From contig NZ_VLLN01000018.1 of NCBI RefSeq assembly GCF_007830735.1, positions 30,965 to 94,964 on the forward strand: a DNA stretch of 64,000 bases. The letters run 5' to 3'. The stretch comes from Geobacter argillaceus. Its GTDB lineage: Bacteria > Desulfobacterota > Desulfuromonadia > Geobacterales > DSM-12255. The notes below the pieces were generated by a model. The model made no database searches, was not told where the DNA came from, and worked only from the letters and a program-made list of their open reading frames with translations. The translations under genes and the position numbers were made by a program. Positions 44,767-53,164 of the stretch are shown in pieces; position 1 is the first letter of the stretch, and every line of letters begins with the position of its first letter.

Positions 44767-45840
44767 TTAGTTGAATTTTCGGAGCCAGCCGAAACGGTCT
44801 TCGATTTTGCCGTACTGGATACCGGTAAGGGTGTCGTAAAGCTTTTGCGTGAGCGTTCCGACCCCGCCGGTGCCGATGGTCAGGCACTCGCCCTTGTAAC
44901 CGAGGGCTCCGACCGGGGTGATGACCGCGGCGGTGCCGCTGCCGAAAGCCTCCTTGACCGCACCGCTGCGTATATCGGCCATCAGGGTGTCGATATCTAT
45001 TTTCCGCTCCTCCACCGTGAAGCCGAGCATGTCCGCCAGCTTGATGACCGAGTCTCGAGTAACGCCGTGCAGGATGGAGCCTTCGAGGGGAGCGGTAACC
45101 ACCTTGTCGCCGTACGAGAACAGCATGTTCATCGCGCCAACTTCCTCAATGTAGCGGCGTTCCATGCCGTCAAGCCAGAGCACCTGATCGTACCCCTTTT
45201 TCTTTGCTTCCAGTCCCGCCTTCAAAGAGCAGGCATAGTTGCCGCCGGTCTTGGCTTCGCCTGTCCCGCCGGGGACGGCTCGGACATACTTATCTTCAAC
45301 CATGATCTTGATCGGGTTGAAGCCGGCTGCGTAATAAGCACCAACCGGGGACATGATGATATAAAAGTAGTAATGGTCTGACGGCTTGACCCCCAGGACC
45401 GGCTCCACGGCAATCATGGTCGGTCTGATATAGAGGGAGGTGCCGGGAGAGGTGGGTATCCAGTCCTTTTCGAGGCGTACCAACTCCTCGGTCCCCTTCA
45501 GGAACAGTTCTTCCGGGACGTCAGGCATGCACAGCCGGTCAGCAGAGAGGTTAAAACGTCGGGCATTCATCTCGGGCCGGAACAGGGCTATGGTGCCGTC
45601 TGACCATTTGTATGCCTTGAGCCCTTCGAAGATTTCCTGGGCGTAATGGAACACCAGGCAGGCCGGATCAAGGACAAACGGCGCGTATGGTTCAATGCGG
45701 GCGTCAACCCAACCCTGGCCAACCTTCCACTCGGCGATGAACATCCGATCCGTGAAAAGTTTGCCAAAACCAAGCTGACTTTCATCAGTACATTTGCTTT
45801 TCATTTTATCCGCGGGAAGGGGGAGAATCCGGATGTCCAT
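44767..45840 (-). CDS. ilvE: Branched-chain amino acid aminotransferase
   Basis: 357 residues, the length of the longer class of IlvE. The PLP-lysine region appears as G-G-N-Y-A-C-S-L-K-A, followed by W-L-D-G and the conserved E-E-V-G-A-M-N. It transfers amino groups to the 2-keto acids of leucine, isoleucine and valine. GGAGG lies 8 bases upstream of ATG 45840, favouring it over an in-frame ATG at 45855 that overlaps that site. Confidence 0.92.
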   Translation of the reverse strand: MDIRILPLPADKMKSKCTDESQLGFGKLFTDRMFIAEWKVGQGWVDARIEPYAPFVLDPACLVFHYAQEIFEGLKAYKWSDGTIALFRPEMNARRFNLSADRLCMPDVPEELFLKGTEELVRLEKDWIPTSPGTSLYIRPTMIAVEPVLGVKPSDHYYFYIIMSPVGAYYAAGFNPIKIMVEDKYVRAVPGGTGEAKTGGNYACSLKAGLEAKKKGYDQVLWLDGMERRYIEEVGAMNMLFSYGDKVVTAPLEGSILHGVTRDSVIKLADMLGFTVEERKIDIDTLMADIRSGAVKEAFGSGTAAVITPVGALGYKGECLTIGTGGVGTLTQKLYDTLTGIQYGKIEDRFGWLRKFN

Positions 45841-46015
45841 CGGCATAACCTCCATCAGGTTAATATCTGAGCCTTAAATGATCCCGGTTTATCACATCGG
45901 ACGGCTCCGGGCAAGGTTTTTCACGGTATATTAGAGTGGTACATCTTGACTTTTCAACTCCTCCACCTGTATGGTCATAACAGTCTATTTTATAAAAAGA
46001 AAGGGCTCTTATCCA

Positions 46016-46474
46016 ATGAAGAAATCAGCAGGGTTCATGATCATTGCCTTTGTGTTCGGCATGCTCTCGACGGCAATGGCTGCCGGTCTGTTTGCAGGTT
46101 ATGCCGAGACCAGGTGGGGGGCCGATTTGCATGCGGTCATGAAGAACTATCCAAAAGGAGAAATCGCCAAGTTGGGCAACCAACTGCTGTATAAGCAGAC
46201 AGCTCCCAACAAGGAGATGAAGCAACGCACCTTTGCCTTCCGGGATAACCGCCTGAGTGCGGTGTCTGTCACCTTTAATCCAAACTATGTGAAAAAGGCC
46301 GGCATCGAGAATCTCCTCAAAAAGCATAAAAAGTCCTATGGTGCCGGGGCTCTCGACAACTCCAGCGCTCCCCACATGGTTTCCTATCGTTGGGAGGATG
46401 CAAGCACAAAGATCACCTTCGCGTATGCTCCCAAACGTGCTGATATGACCGTTCTCATGTATGAGAAGAAATAA
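46016..46474 (+). CDS. Secreted hypothetical protein
   Basis: 152 residues. A signal peptide (about 1-22, A-M-A-A) precedes a small alpha/beta protein with no recognised domain (G-A-D-L-H-A-V-M, Y-R-W-E-D-A-S-T-K-I-T-F). It sits just upstream of the rpoH promoter and is a separate unit. Function unknown. Confidence 0.65.
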   Translation: MKKSAGFMIIAFVFGMLSTAMAAGLFAGYAETRWGADLHAVMKNYPKGEIAKLGNQLLYKQTAPNKEMKQRTFAFRDNRLSAVSVTFNPNYVKKAGIENLLKKHKKSYGAGALDNSSAPHMVSYRWEDASTKITFAYAPKRADMTVLMYEKK

Positions 46475-46483
46475 TTCATACCC

Positions 46484-46512
46484 TTGAAATCTTGAAAAAT
46501 CATTGTTATAGT
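46484..46512 (+). promoter_or_regulatory. Sigma-70 promoter of rpoH
   Basis: TTGAAA, 17 bases, TATAGT, immediately before the CIRCE element. Confidence 0.75.
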
Positions 46513-46513
46513 T

Positions 46514-46540
46514 TTAGCACTCACTAGAGGTGAGTGCTAA
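46514..46540 (+). promoter_or_regulatory. CIRCE element (HrcA operator) upstream of rpoH
   Basis: TTAGCACTC, 9 bases, GAGTGCTAA: a perfect match to the CIRCE inverted repeat. It starts 2 bases after the -10 box, so it covers the transcription start, where HrcA would block transcription until heat shock. Confidence 0.95.
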
Positions 46541-46563
46541 ATTTTTTGATTGAGGTGTCGCCC

Positions 46564-47418
46564 ATGACCATGACACTCCCGGTTGTTGCAGACAGTTTTA
46601 CCATGTATCTTGCTGAGATTCGCAAGTTCCCGATCCTTACGGCTGACGAGGAGCGGCTACTGGCCATCAAGTTCTACGAGGAGAAGGATCTTGAATCCGC
46701 CCATCGCTTAATAACGGCCAATCTTCGTTTTGTGGTCAAGGTGGCGTCCGAGTATCGTGCCTATGGCCTGAAGATGCTTGACCTGATCCAGGAAGGGAAT
46801 ATCGGTCTGATGATGGCCGTACGCAAGTTCAACCCCCATCGGGGTATCCGGCTCATTTCCTATGCCGTTTGGTGGATCAAGGCCTATATCCAGAACTTCA
46901 TCGTGTCCACCTGGAGTCTGCTCAAAATCGGCACGACCCAGGCCCAGAAAAAACTGTTTTTCAAGCTCAACCAAGCCAAGAATGCCATCAAGAACGCGCT
47001 TGGCAGCGATGACCTGCACGAGACCGCACTGACCCTGGACGTGAAGGAGTCGGAAGTGGTGGAGATGGAGCAGCGGATGCACGGCGAGTATTCGTTGGAC
47101 GCCGCCATTGAGGGCCGCGACGGGGGCACTCTGCTTGACAGCATTGCCGACGAGCGGTTGAGTCAGGAGGAACTCCTTGCCGAGCACCAGGAGTCGGTCC
47201 GGCTGCAGCGCGAAATTACCCAGGCCCTCGGGATGCTTAACGAGAAGGAGCGGTACATCATCGAGCGGCGCGTGACTGCCGAAGACCCGCTGACGCTGCA
47301 GGAGATTGCCGACCATTTTGCCATCTCGCGGGAACGGGTGCGACAGATTGAAGAGGGGGCGCTCAAGAAAATGCGCAGCTACCTGGCGCCAATAGTGGTG
47401 GAAGCCCACGCGGCTTGA
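46564..47418 (+). CDS. rpoH: Heat-shock sigma factor RpoH (sigma-32)
   Basis: 284 residues. Sigma-70 region 2 is standard (L-I-T-A-N-L-R-F-V-V-K-V-A, F-N-P-H-R-G-I-R-L-I-S-Y-A-V-W-W-I-K). The RpoH box appears as A-Q-K-K-L-F-F-K-L-N, followed by region 4 with the helix-turn-helix (F-A-I-S-R-E-R-V-R-Q-I-E). The ATG at 46564 follows GAGGTG. A CIRCE element upstream makes it an HrcA target, which links the two heat-shock control systems. Confidence 0.95.
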   Translation: MTMTLPVVADSFTMYLAEIRKFPILTADEERLLAIKFYEEKDLESAHRLITANLRFVVKVASEYRAYGLKMLDLIQEGNIGLMMAVRKFNPHRGIRLISYAVWWIKAYIQNFIVSTWSLLKIGTTQAQKKLFFKLNQAKNAIKNALGSDDLHETALTLDVKESEVVEMEQRMHGEYSLDAAIEGRDGGTLLDSIADERLSQEELLAEHQESVRLQREITQALGMLNEKERYIIERRVTAEDPLTLQEIADHFAISRERVRQIEEGALKKMRSYLAPIVVEAHAA

Positions 47419-47439
47419 CACCGAAGATGTTGCACGACG

Positions 47440-47468
47440 GGGAGGCCGGCACGGGCCGCCCTTTTTTT
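47440..47468 (+). terminator. Terminator after rpoH
   Basis: GGGAGGCC pairs with GGCCGCCC (one mismatch) and is followed by seven T residues. Confidence 0.8.
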
Positions 47469-47494
47469 ATCCCACGTTGCAGCAAGATCCGGGA

Positions 47495-47968
47495 TCAGTC
47501 ATCGTCATCGTCCTCCCGCTCGTAGCGGTCATAGCGCCGCTCGTATCGGTAGTTCGGCCGCTCGTACTGCCCCTGGTCGCAGATGACGATGGTCCGTTTC
47601 TTATAGAGTCGTCCGTCCACGTAGACTTTTTCTCTCACCTTCCGACAGTGCCGTTCCTGGTCATAGCCGAGCGGCTCAGCGTAGTAGTATGCCCGGTGGT
47701 TATCCGTCCGGTACTCCACCGGTCTTTGGGCATAGGCGGCCTCGCGTGCCGCCTGGTCTGATATGTCGGCGATGGTGGCACCCGCAATGGCACCGAGTGT
47801 CGCGCCGATGATCCCTCCCCGCCACGGGTTGCGCTGATCGAGAATAACTCCGGCAATCCCGCCCATGGCGGCGCCGGCAGTGCTGCCCGGTTGCTGGTGG
47901 GCCATGCAGCCGGTCAGTTGCGGCAGCACCAGCGCAACAAACAGAAACCGGCACAATAGTGTTTTCAT
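47495..47968 (-). CDS. Glycine-zipper lipoprotein
   Basis: 157 residues. The lipobox L-T-G-C gives an acylated Cys at about 21. A glycine-zipper segment follows (G-A-A-M-G-G-I-A-G-V and G-G-I-I-G-A-T-L-G-A-I-A-G-A), which can insert into membranes. The C-terminus is Tyr/Arg-rich and ends in six acidic residues. It resembles 17-kDa-antigen/OmpA-assembly-type lipoproteins. GGGAGG precedes the ATG. Confidence 0.7.
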   Translation of the reverse strand: MKTLLCRFLFVALVLPQLTGCMAHQQPGSTAGAAMGGIAGVILDQRNPWRGGIIGATLGAIAGATIADISDQAAREAAYAQRPVEYRTDNHRAYYYAEPLGYDQERHCRKVREKVYVDGRLYKKRTIVICDQGQYERPNYRYERRYDRYEREDDDDD

Positions 47969-48093
47969 CTCCACCTCCCTCGTCACGTCATGGACATGAA
48001 CCTGATTCTTCTATGGCAATATAGTGCTGCATGCGACGATTGTCTCAACGAGGTCGTGGCAGACGACTCCATTTGGAATAGGGGAAAGAGTAA

Positions 48094-48116
48094 AAGGAAA
48101 GAGGGCTTTCGCCCCC
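48094..48116 (-). terminator. Terminator after the small selenoprotein gene
   Basis: On the minus strand GGGGGC-GAAA-GCCCTC forms a stem with a GAAA tetraloop, followed by TTTCCTTTT. Confidence 0.75.
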
Positions 48117-48125
48117 GTTCCCGTG

Positions 48126-48290
48126 TCAATCACCGCAGCCACAGCTGGCAGCATCCTGTAACTCCTGCATGTCTCCGCTCTGGTACGAAATCTTCCTGCC
48201 GCACTTCTGGCACCGCCAGAAGAGGCCCCCTCAGCCGGGCAGCAGGACCATCAGCCCCTGGCATGCCTCGCATGTCTTGTTCGGTTCCAT
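48126..48290 (-). CDS. Candidate zinc-ribbon selenoprotein (54 residues, UGA = Sec20)
   Basis: The minus-strand frame from ATG 48290 runs 54 codons to TGA 48126-48128, interrupted by one in-frame TGA at 48231-48233 (codon 20). Reading it as selenocysteine gives a protein with C-E-A-C (7-10) and C-Q-K-C (27-30), the paired knuckles of a zinc ribbon, Sec20 between them (L-P-G-U-G-G-L), and a C-terminal S-C-G-C-G-D. If TGA were a stop the product would be 19 residues and half a zinc ribbon. A SECIS-type hairpin with GGU loop lies 16 bases after the UGA. The gene has its own promoter (TTGACT...TAGATT), an AGGGGG ribosome site and a terminator. Function unknown. A Trp-to-stop pseudogene is the main alternative. 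Confidence 0.68.
48204..48222 (-). promoter_or_regulatory. SECIS-like hairpin in the 54-residue gene
   Basis: CTTCTGGC-GGT-GCCAGAAG: a perfect 8-bp stem with a GGU loop. The first loop G is the 17th base after the UGA, inside the 16-37 base window of bacterial SECIS elements, and GU in the loop is what SelB recognises in E. coli fdhF. Confidence 0.68.
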
Positions 48291-48319
48291 TGGTTTCCCC
48301 CTTGAAGAGTCTTTCATCA

Positions 48320-48349
48320 AATCTACCCTTCACAGGAAAATAAAGTCAA
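48320..48349 (-). promoter_or_regulatory. Promoter of the 54-residue gene
   Basis: On the minus strand TTGACT, 18 bases, TAGATT, ending 30 bases before the ATG. It lies just downstream of the FAH-family gene. Confidence 0.5.
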
Positions 48350-48366
48350 GTATATTGATATTTGAA

Positions 48367-49023
48367 TTATTTGACTTCCACCCGCAGGGTTGCGACGCCG
48401 GGGATCTCGGCATGCAGCCGGTCGCCGGAGACGATCGGTCCCACGCCGGCAGGGGTGCCGGTCAGGATGACGTCTCCCGGTTCCAGGGTGAAGATGGTGG
48501 AGAGGTGGCTGATGATGGCCGTCACCGTGTGGATCATCAGCCCGGTGTGACCGTTTTGGCGCAGCTCATCGTTCACGTCGAGGCGGATGGTGAGGTCCTG
48601 GGGGTTGCTGACCGCCGCTGCCGGCACAAAGGTGGAGAGGGGGCAGGCGGTGTCGAACCCCTTGGCGATCTCCCAGGGGAGCCCCTTTTTCTTCAGCTCC
48701 GCCTGCACATCACGCAGGGTCAGGTCAATGGCTACCCCGTAGCCGGCCACGCAGGCCAGTGCGTCGGGCAGCGCCACGTTTTTGCAGGGTTTGCCGATCA
48801 ATACCGCCAGTTCGGCCTCGTGGTGGCAGTCGCTGGAGTAGGGGGGGATGACGATCCGCTCGCCTTCGCCGATGACCGACGAGGCAGGCTTCATGAAGAT
48901 CACCGGCGCTGTCGGCACTTCGTTGCCCAGTTCATGGATATGGTCGACGTAGTTGCGGCCGATGCAGAGGATCTTCCCGATGGGGAATTCCTGGCCGGAG
49001 GTCATGATGCGTGCACTCTTCAT
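48367..49023 (-). CDS. Fumarylacetoacetate hydrolase (FAH) family protein
   Basis: 218 residues. The compact FAH fold is evident: I-L-C-I-G-R-N-Y start, metal ligands in H-H-E-A-E-L-A-V-L-I-G and D-L-T-L-R-D, and the G-D-V-I-L-T-G-T-P-A-G-V-G signature near the end. Members hydrolyse or decarboxylate acylpyruvates and oxaloacetate. GGGAGGG is upstream of the ATG. The substrate cannot be assigned. Confidence 0.9.
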   Translation of the reverse strand: MKSARIMTSGQEFPIGKILCIGRNYVDHIHELGNEVPTAPVIFMKPASSVIGEGERIVIPPYSSDCHHEAELAVLIGKPCKNVALPDALACVAGYGVAIDLTLRDVQAELKKKGLPWEIAKGFDTACPLSTFVPAAAVSNPQDLTIRLDVNDELRQNGHTGLMIHTVTAIISHLSTIFTLEPGDVILTGTPAGVGPIVSGDRLHAEIPGVATLRVEVK

Positions 49024-49104
49024 GGGCGGGTCCCTCCCTGGTGTTGTAGATGGAGCATGGTAGCAGAAGATGGCCCGGCGGGCAACGGAGTGAGTATAAA
49101 GACT

Positions 49105-49488
49105 CTACTGCTTCCCGTCGATCTGCCGTTCAAGGTTCTTGATCCGTTTCTCGACGATCTCCGCCAAGAGGCGCAGCTGTTCGTATTCCGGCATGGTTTC
49201 CAGTTCGTCCAGGATCATGCGCGTGACCCTCGGGAGGTTGCCAATCGCTTGCGAACGCTCCTGAGCAGACTGGTGGGTGAATGCCTCCTCTTCGACCTCG
49301 AACACCCTGCAGAGCCGGTCGAGCAGGTTCTTGCCGATGCCGCGGCCGTTTTCCATGGCCGATACATAACGCCGGTCCGTGCCGGTCGCTTCCGCCAGGT
49401 CACCCTGCGACCACCCCCGCTCCTGGCGCAATCTCCGGAGGTTTTGTCCCATCAGCCGGTCTATGTCTTTGGTTATCCGTTTGGTCAT
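49105..49488 (-). CDS. XRE-family transcriptional regulator
   Basis: 127 residues. The N-terminal HTH (G-Q-N-L-R-R-L-R-Q-E-R-G-W-S-Q-G-D-L-A-E) spans about 14-68; the helical C-terminal part may mediate dimers. No cognate partner gene is adjacent; it lies between the FAH gene and the tRNA pair. Target genes unknown. Confidence 0.85.
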   Translation of the reverse strand: MTKRITKDIDRLMGQNLRRLRQERGWSQGDLAEATGTDRRYVSAMENGRGIGKNLLDRLCRVFEVEEEAFTHQSAQERSQAIGNLPRVTRMILDELETMPEYEQLRLLAEIVEKRIKNLERQIDGKQ

Positions 49489-49686
49489 CTGTGTCGATCC
49501 AGTGAGCGATATAGTCCGTTTCCGTCCGGAAACTCCTGCCTTTTTGAGGGCCGTTGCCGCAAAATCTACTGTAACAATTACAGTACGTCAAGGGATGTTA
49601 TTGGACGGCAACAGACGGTTAGATAAAGAAAAAGCCCTGATTTCTCAGAGCTTTTGTGCTGCATTGGACTTCGTGAAACATTTAAA

Positions 49687-49764
49687 TGGCGTCCCCTGCC
49701 GGATTTGAACCGGCGTCGCCGCCGTGAAAGGGCGGTGTCCTGGGCCGGGCTAGACGAAGGGGAC
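49687..49764 (-). tRNA. tRNA-Glu (UUC)
   Basis: 78 bases including encoded CCA. Acceptor stem GTCCCCT pairs with AGGGGAC, the T loop has GGTTCAAATCC and the anticodon loop reads CTTTCAC, anticodon TTC. Confidence 0.95.
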
Positions 49765-49776
49765 AGTGTTGGTAAA

Positions 49777-49852
49777 TGGTGAGCCGCGTTGGGATCGAAC
49801 CAACGACCACCTGATTAAAAGTCAGGTGCTCTACCAACTGAGCTAGCGGCTC
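49777..49852 (-). tRNA. tRNA-Lys (UUU)
   Basis: 76 bases including encoded CCA. Acceptor GAGCCGC pairs with GCGGCTC, the D arm is AGCTCAGTTGGTAGAGC and the anticodon loop CTTTTAA gives anticodon TTT. It is 12 bases upstream of tRNA-Glu, so the two are probably co-transcribed. Confidence 0.96.
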
Positions 49853-49933
49853 AAAAACAAGAATGTTTATTTACCAAATCACCTTGGTTCTGGTCAAGCA
49901 TTATTTTCACTGCCAGCATTTTTTTTGCGATGG

Positions 49934-50599
49934 CTACAGGACCGGCTCTTTGGCCCGCCGTTTGAGCTCGGCAATGGTCATTGCATAATCGGTACTTGCG
50001 AAGACCGCACTGCCGGCAACGAACACGTCTGCCCCGGCATGGGCTATCCGCGCGATGTTGTCAGTCTTGACGCCGCCGTCCACCTCAAGCTCGGCCTCCA
50101 GCCCCCTCTTGTCCAGCATGCCCCGCAACGCCTGAATCTTGGGGATACAGGCCTCGATGAACGATTGCCCGCCAAACCCGGGATTGACCGTCATGAGCAG
50201 GACCAGGTCCAGTTCGCCCAGCACGTATTCCAGGGCGCTCAGGGGGGTGGCCGGGTTAAGCGAAACACCGGCCAGTTTCCCCAAGGACTTGATGAGTTGG
50301 ATCGTCCGGTGCAGATGCCAGCAGGCCTCGGCATGAACCACGATGATATCGGCACCGGCTGCGGCAAAATCGGGAATGTAACGGTCCGGTTCGGTGATCA
50401 TCAGGTGCACGTCCAGTGGCAGCGGGGTAACCTTGCGTACCGCCTCAACCACCAGAGGGCCGATGGTGATGTTGGGGACGAAGTGACCGTCCATCACATC
50501 CAGATGGATATAGTCGGCACCGGCCGCTGCAACGGCCCCGACTTCGTCGCCCAAGCGGGTAAAGTCGGCGGAAAGTATGGAAGGTGCTATCTTTTTCAT
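49934..50599 (-). CDS. rpe: Ribulose-phosphate 3-epimerase
   Basis: 221 residues, a TIM barrel. Start [11 protein letters not shown], the [12 protein letters not shown] metal and catalytic motif, and [10 protein letters not shown] are all standard. It interconverts ribulose- and xylulose-5-phosphate. AGGAGGG precedes the ATG. Downstream of rsmB by 56 bases and probably in the same unit. Confidence 0.96.
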   Translation of the reverse strand: MKKIAPSILSADFTRLGDEVGAVAAAGADYIHLDVMDGHFVPNITIGPLVVEAVRKVTPLPLDVHLMITEPDRYIPDFAAAGADIIVVHAEACWHLHRTIQLIKSLGKLAGVSLNPATPLSALEYVLGELDLVLLMTVNPGFGGQSFIEACIPKIQALRGMLDKRGLEAELEVDGGVKTDNIARIAHAGADVFVAGSAVFASTDYAMTIAELKRRAKEPVL

Positions 50600-50655
50600 G
50601 TACCCTCCTGGGGAAAGCAGAGCGTTTTACCTTCAGCAGATCGGAACAATAATCA

Positions 50656-52002
50656 TCACCGCTGTCGCCGGAGACGTGCGGCAAAGAAGCCGTCCATCCC
50701 GTGCCGGTGCGGCCAGGCACGAAAGAAGCCGGCAGAGGTAACGAGATCCGCCTGCTCCGGGAAGAGTGTGCCCAGATTTTCTACCACAAAATCCGGATGA
50801 CGAGAAAGGAAATCCTCGACCACGTCCTCGTTTTCGGCGGTTGCCGTGGAGCAGGTCGCATAGAGCAGTATGCCATTTCCCCGCACCATTCCTGCGGCAG
50901 CACCGAGGATCGCCCGCTGTCCTTCGGCCAACCGGGCGGGATCGGACGCGCTTTTCCACCACTTGCCTTCCGGGTTCCGGCGGATGACTCCCAGTCCCGA
51001 ACAGGGGGCGTCCACGAGGACACGGTCAAAGGTACGGTCGCCAAGGGCCTGAGCAGGTCGGGTTCCATCCAGGGAGACGGTCTCAATGCTGGTTATCCCC
51101 AGTCGCTCGGCCGTTTCCTCGATCAGGCGAAGCTTGCGGGGGTGCAGGTCCCCGGCAACAATGCATCCCCGATTCTCCATCAGTTGGGCACAGTATGTCG
51201 TCTTGCCACCAGGTGCGGCACAGAGGTCGAGAATATCCTCATCCGGCCGCGGGGAGAGGAAGAGTGCCGCCAACTGGGAAGCCTCATCCTGGATGGTGAA
51301 AAAACCGTCCCGGAAGCTCTCCGTTGCGGCACAGGCAACGTGACCGACGACCTGGAGCGCGTCAGGGGCGTATGCCGCCGGTAAGGTCTCGATCCCTTCC
51401 GTTGCGAGCCGTTCCTTAAGCGCATTGCGGGAGATCCGGAGGGTGTTGGTACGGATGGTGACCGGTGCAGGCTCGGACATGACCATGGCGAGAGCCGTCG
51501 CTTCGTTATGCCCCAGCTGCTCGATCCACATTTGCACGAGCCAGGCCGGCTGGGAATAGCGGGCCGCCAGGTACGCCACAGGGTCACGCCCGGGATCGGG
51601 ATAGCCGATCTGCTCCCGCTGCCGGTCCGTGGTCCGCAGGACGGCATTGATGAACCCAGCGGCACGGGGAGACAGGTCGTGGGCCAGCTTCACGGTCTCG
51701 TTCACCGCCGCGGAGACCGGCACACGATCGAGAAACAGGATTTGGTAGATACCGAGACGGAGCAGGATCAGGACGGCTCGCTCCAGCTTGCCGGGCACGG
51801 TTTTGGAGAACTGGCCAATGACATGGTCCAGGGTACCCTGCCGGCGGAGAACGCCGTAGACCAGTTCGGTGTAGAGTCCCCGGTCAGGCCCCGAGATCTG
51901 GCCGCTGGAGAGCTCCCGGTCGATGAGCCGGTCCGCGTAGGAGCGCTCCTTGTAGATGCGGGCCAGGGTATGGAAGGCGGCACGGCGCGGATTGTTGGTC
52001 AC
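50656..52002 (-). CDS. rsmB: 16S rRNA m5C967 methyltransferase RsmB
   Basis: 448 residues. An N-terminal NusB-like RNA-binding domain (about 1-140) is followed by a SAM-dependent domain with D-L-C-A-A-P-G-G-K-T, D-A-P-C-S-G-L-G (catalytic Pro-Cys) and A-T-C-S-T (second Cys). GTG start at 52002. Order htpX-rsmB-rpe on the minus strand. Confidence 0.94.
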   Translation of the reverse strand: MTNNPRRAAFHTLARIYKERSYADRLIDRELSSGQISGPDRGLYTELVYGVLRRQGTLDHVIGQFSKTVPGKLERAVLILLRLGIYQILFLDRVPVSAAVNETVKLAHDLSPRAAGFINAVLRTTDRQREQIGYPDPGRDPVAYLAARYSQPAWLVQMWIEQLGHNEATALAMVMSEPAPVTIRTNTLRISRNALKERLATEGIETLPAAYAPDALQVVGHVACAATESFRDGFFTIQDEASQLAALFLSPRPDEDILDLCAAPGGKTTYCAQLMENRGCIVAGDLHPRKLRLIEETAERLGITSIETVSLDGTRPAQALGDRTFDRVLVDAPCSGLGVIRRNPEGKWWKSASDPARLAEGQRAILGAAAGMVRGNGILLYATCSTATAENEDVVEDFLSRHPDFVVENLGTLFPEQADLVTSAGFFRAWPHRHGMDGFFAARLRRQR

Positions 52003-52132
52003 GTAAGTTCTTTCGTCAGAGGTGTGCGGTAGGTATTACCGGCGCATTACACCGGAGGAACGCTACCTTGTCCACAAAAAAACGCAGGCGCCTTTTCCCG
52101 CCCGCGTCCTTGCCCTGCAACCGGGACGAGGC

Positions 52133-52987
52133 TCAACTCCGCGGCCCGTAGGCCATCTCTTCGAGTCTCCTGACCCTCTCCTCGATAGGGGGATGGGTCG
52201 AGAAGAGCGACATGATGCCGTTGCCGGTCAGGGGATTGACGATGAACATATGGGCAGTGGCCGGATTGGCATCCATCGGAATCTGCTGATTGGCCATCTC
52301 CAGCTTCCGAAGCGCACCGGCCAGATAGAGCGGGTTGCCGGAGATCTCCGCCCCACCCTTGTCGGCACCGTATTCCCGCGAACGGGAAATGGCCATCTGG
52401 ATCAGCATGGCGGCTAGAGGAGCGATGATCGCCATCGCCAGCATGCCGATAGCACCGCCCCCCTCTTCGTCCCGGTCCCGGCCACCGCCGAAGATGGCGG
52501 CCCACTGGGCCATGTGTGCCAGGTAGGTAATGGCGCCGGCTATGGTCGCGGCAATGGATGAGATGAGGATATCCCGGTTCCGGACATGGGTGAGTTCATG
52601 GGCCATGACCCCCAGCAACTCTTCCCGCGAAAGGATTCGCATGATGCCGGTGGTGGCGGCCACTGCCGCGTGGTCGGGGTTGCGGCCAGTGGCAAAGGCG
52701 TTGGGGGTATCGGAGTCGATGATATAGACCCGGGGCATCGGCATTCCCGCCTGGACGGCGAGCTGGCGCACCATTGAGTAGAAGCCGGGCTGTTCTGCCT
52801 CGCTTACCTCGTGGGCTCCGTACATGGCAAGAACGATCTTGTCGGAGAACCAGTAGGAGACGAAATTCATCACGCCCGCCATGACCAGGGCGAAGGTCAT
52901 GCCGGACCTGCCGCCGATGGCTGCCCCGGCCATGACCAGGAGCCCGGTGAGAAGCGCCAGGAGAACTGTTGTGCGCAGCATATTCAT
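52133..52987 (-). CDS. htpX: Membrane zinc metalloprotease HtpX
   Basis: 284 residues with about four transmembrane helices. The H-E-x-x-H motif (M-A-H-E-L-T-H, His130/His134) and the later R-S-R-E-Y-G-A-D ligand motif are intact. It degrades damaged membrane proteins. The ATG at 52987 has AGAGG upstream; a start at 53053 would add a non-membrane tail. Preceded by a sigma-70-like promoter. Confidence 0.93.
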   Translation of the reverse strand: MNMLRTTVLLALLTGLLVMAGAAIGGRSGMTFALVMAGVMNFVSYWFSDKIVLAMYGAHEVSEAEQPGFYSMVRQLAVQAGMPMPRVYIIDSDTPNAFATGRNPDHAAVAATTGIMRILSREELLGVMAHELTHVRNRDILISSIAATIAGAITYLAHMAQWAAIFGGGRDRDEEGGGAIGMLAMAIIAPLAAMLIQMAISRSREYGADKGGAEISGNPLYLAGALRKLEMANQQIPMDANPATAHMFIVNPLTGNGIMSLFSTHPPIEERVRRLEEMAYGPRS

Positions 52988-53032
52988 ATTCGACCTCTGA
53001 CATACTCGTATGTGGTGTAGACTTTCATCTGA

Positions 53033-53061
53033 ATTATAGGCATTGCCCGTCAAATCCGCAA
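53033..53061 (-). promoter_or_regulatory. Promoter of htpX
   Basis: On the minus strand TTGCGG, 17 bases, TATAAT (perfect -10). Confidence 0.5.
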
Positions 53062-53164
53062 GGAGAAGCCAGCCTCCCGTTACCGGCCTGCGGTCAGACC
53101 GGCTTGACTTTGGATGAAGCTGAGTTAGGATTTGGGCAAAAGATTGACATAAAGGAGGTGCACC

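Noticed and set aside
48130..48333. A 67-codon frame on the minus strand across the small selenoprotein gene
   Set aside because: It is in another frame, destroys the paired C-x-x-C pattern and ignores the good ribosome site at 48290.
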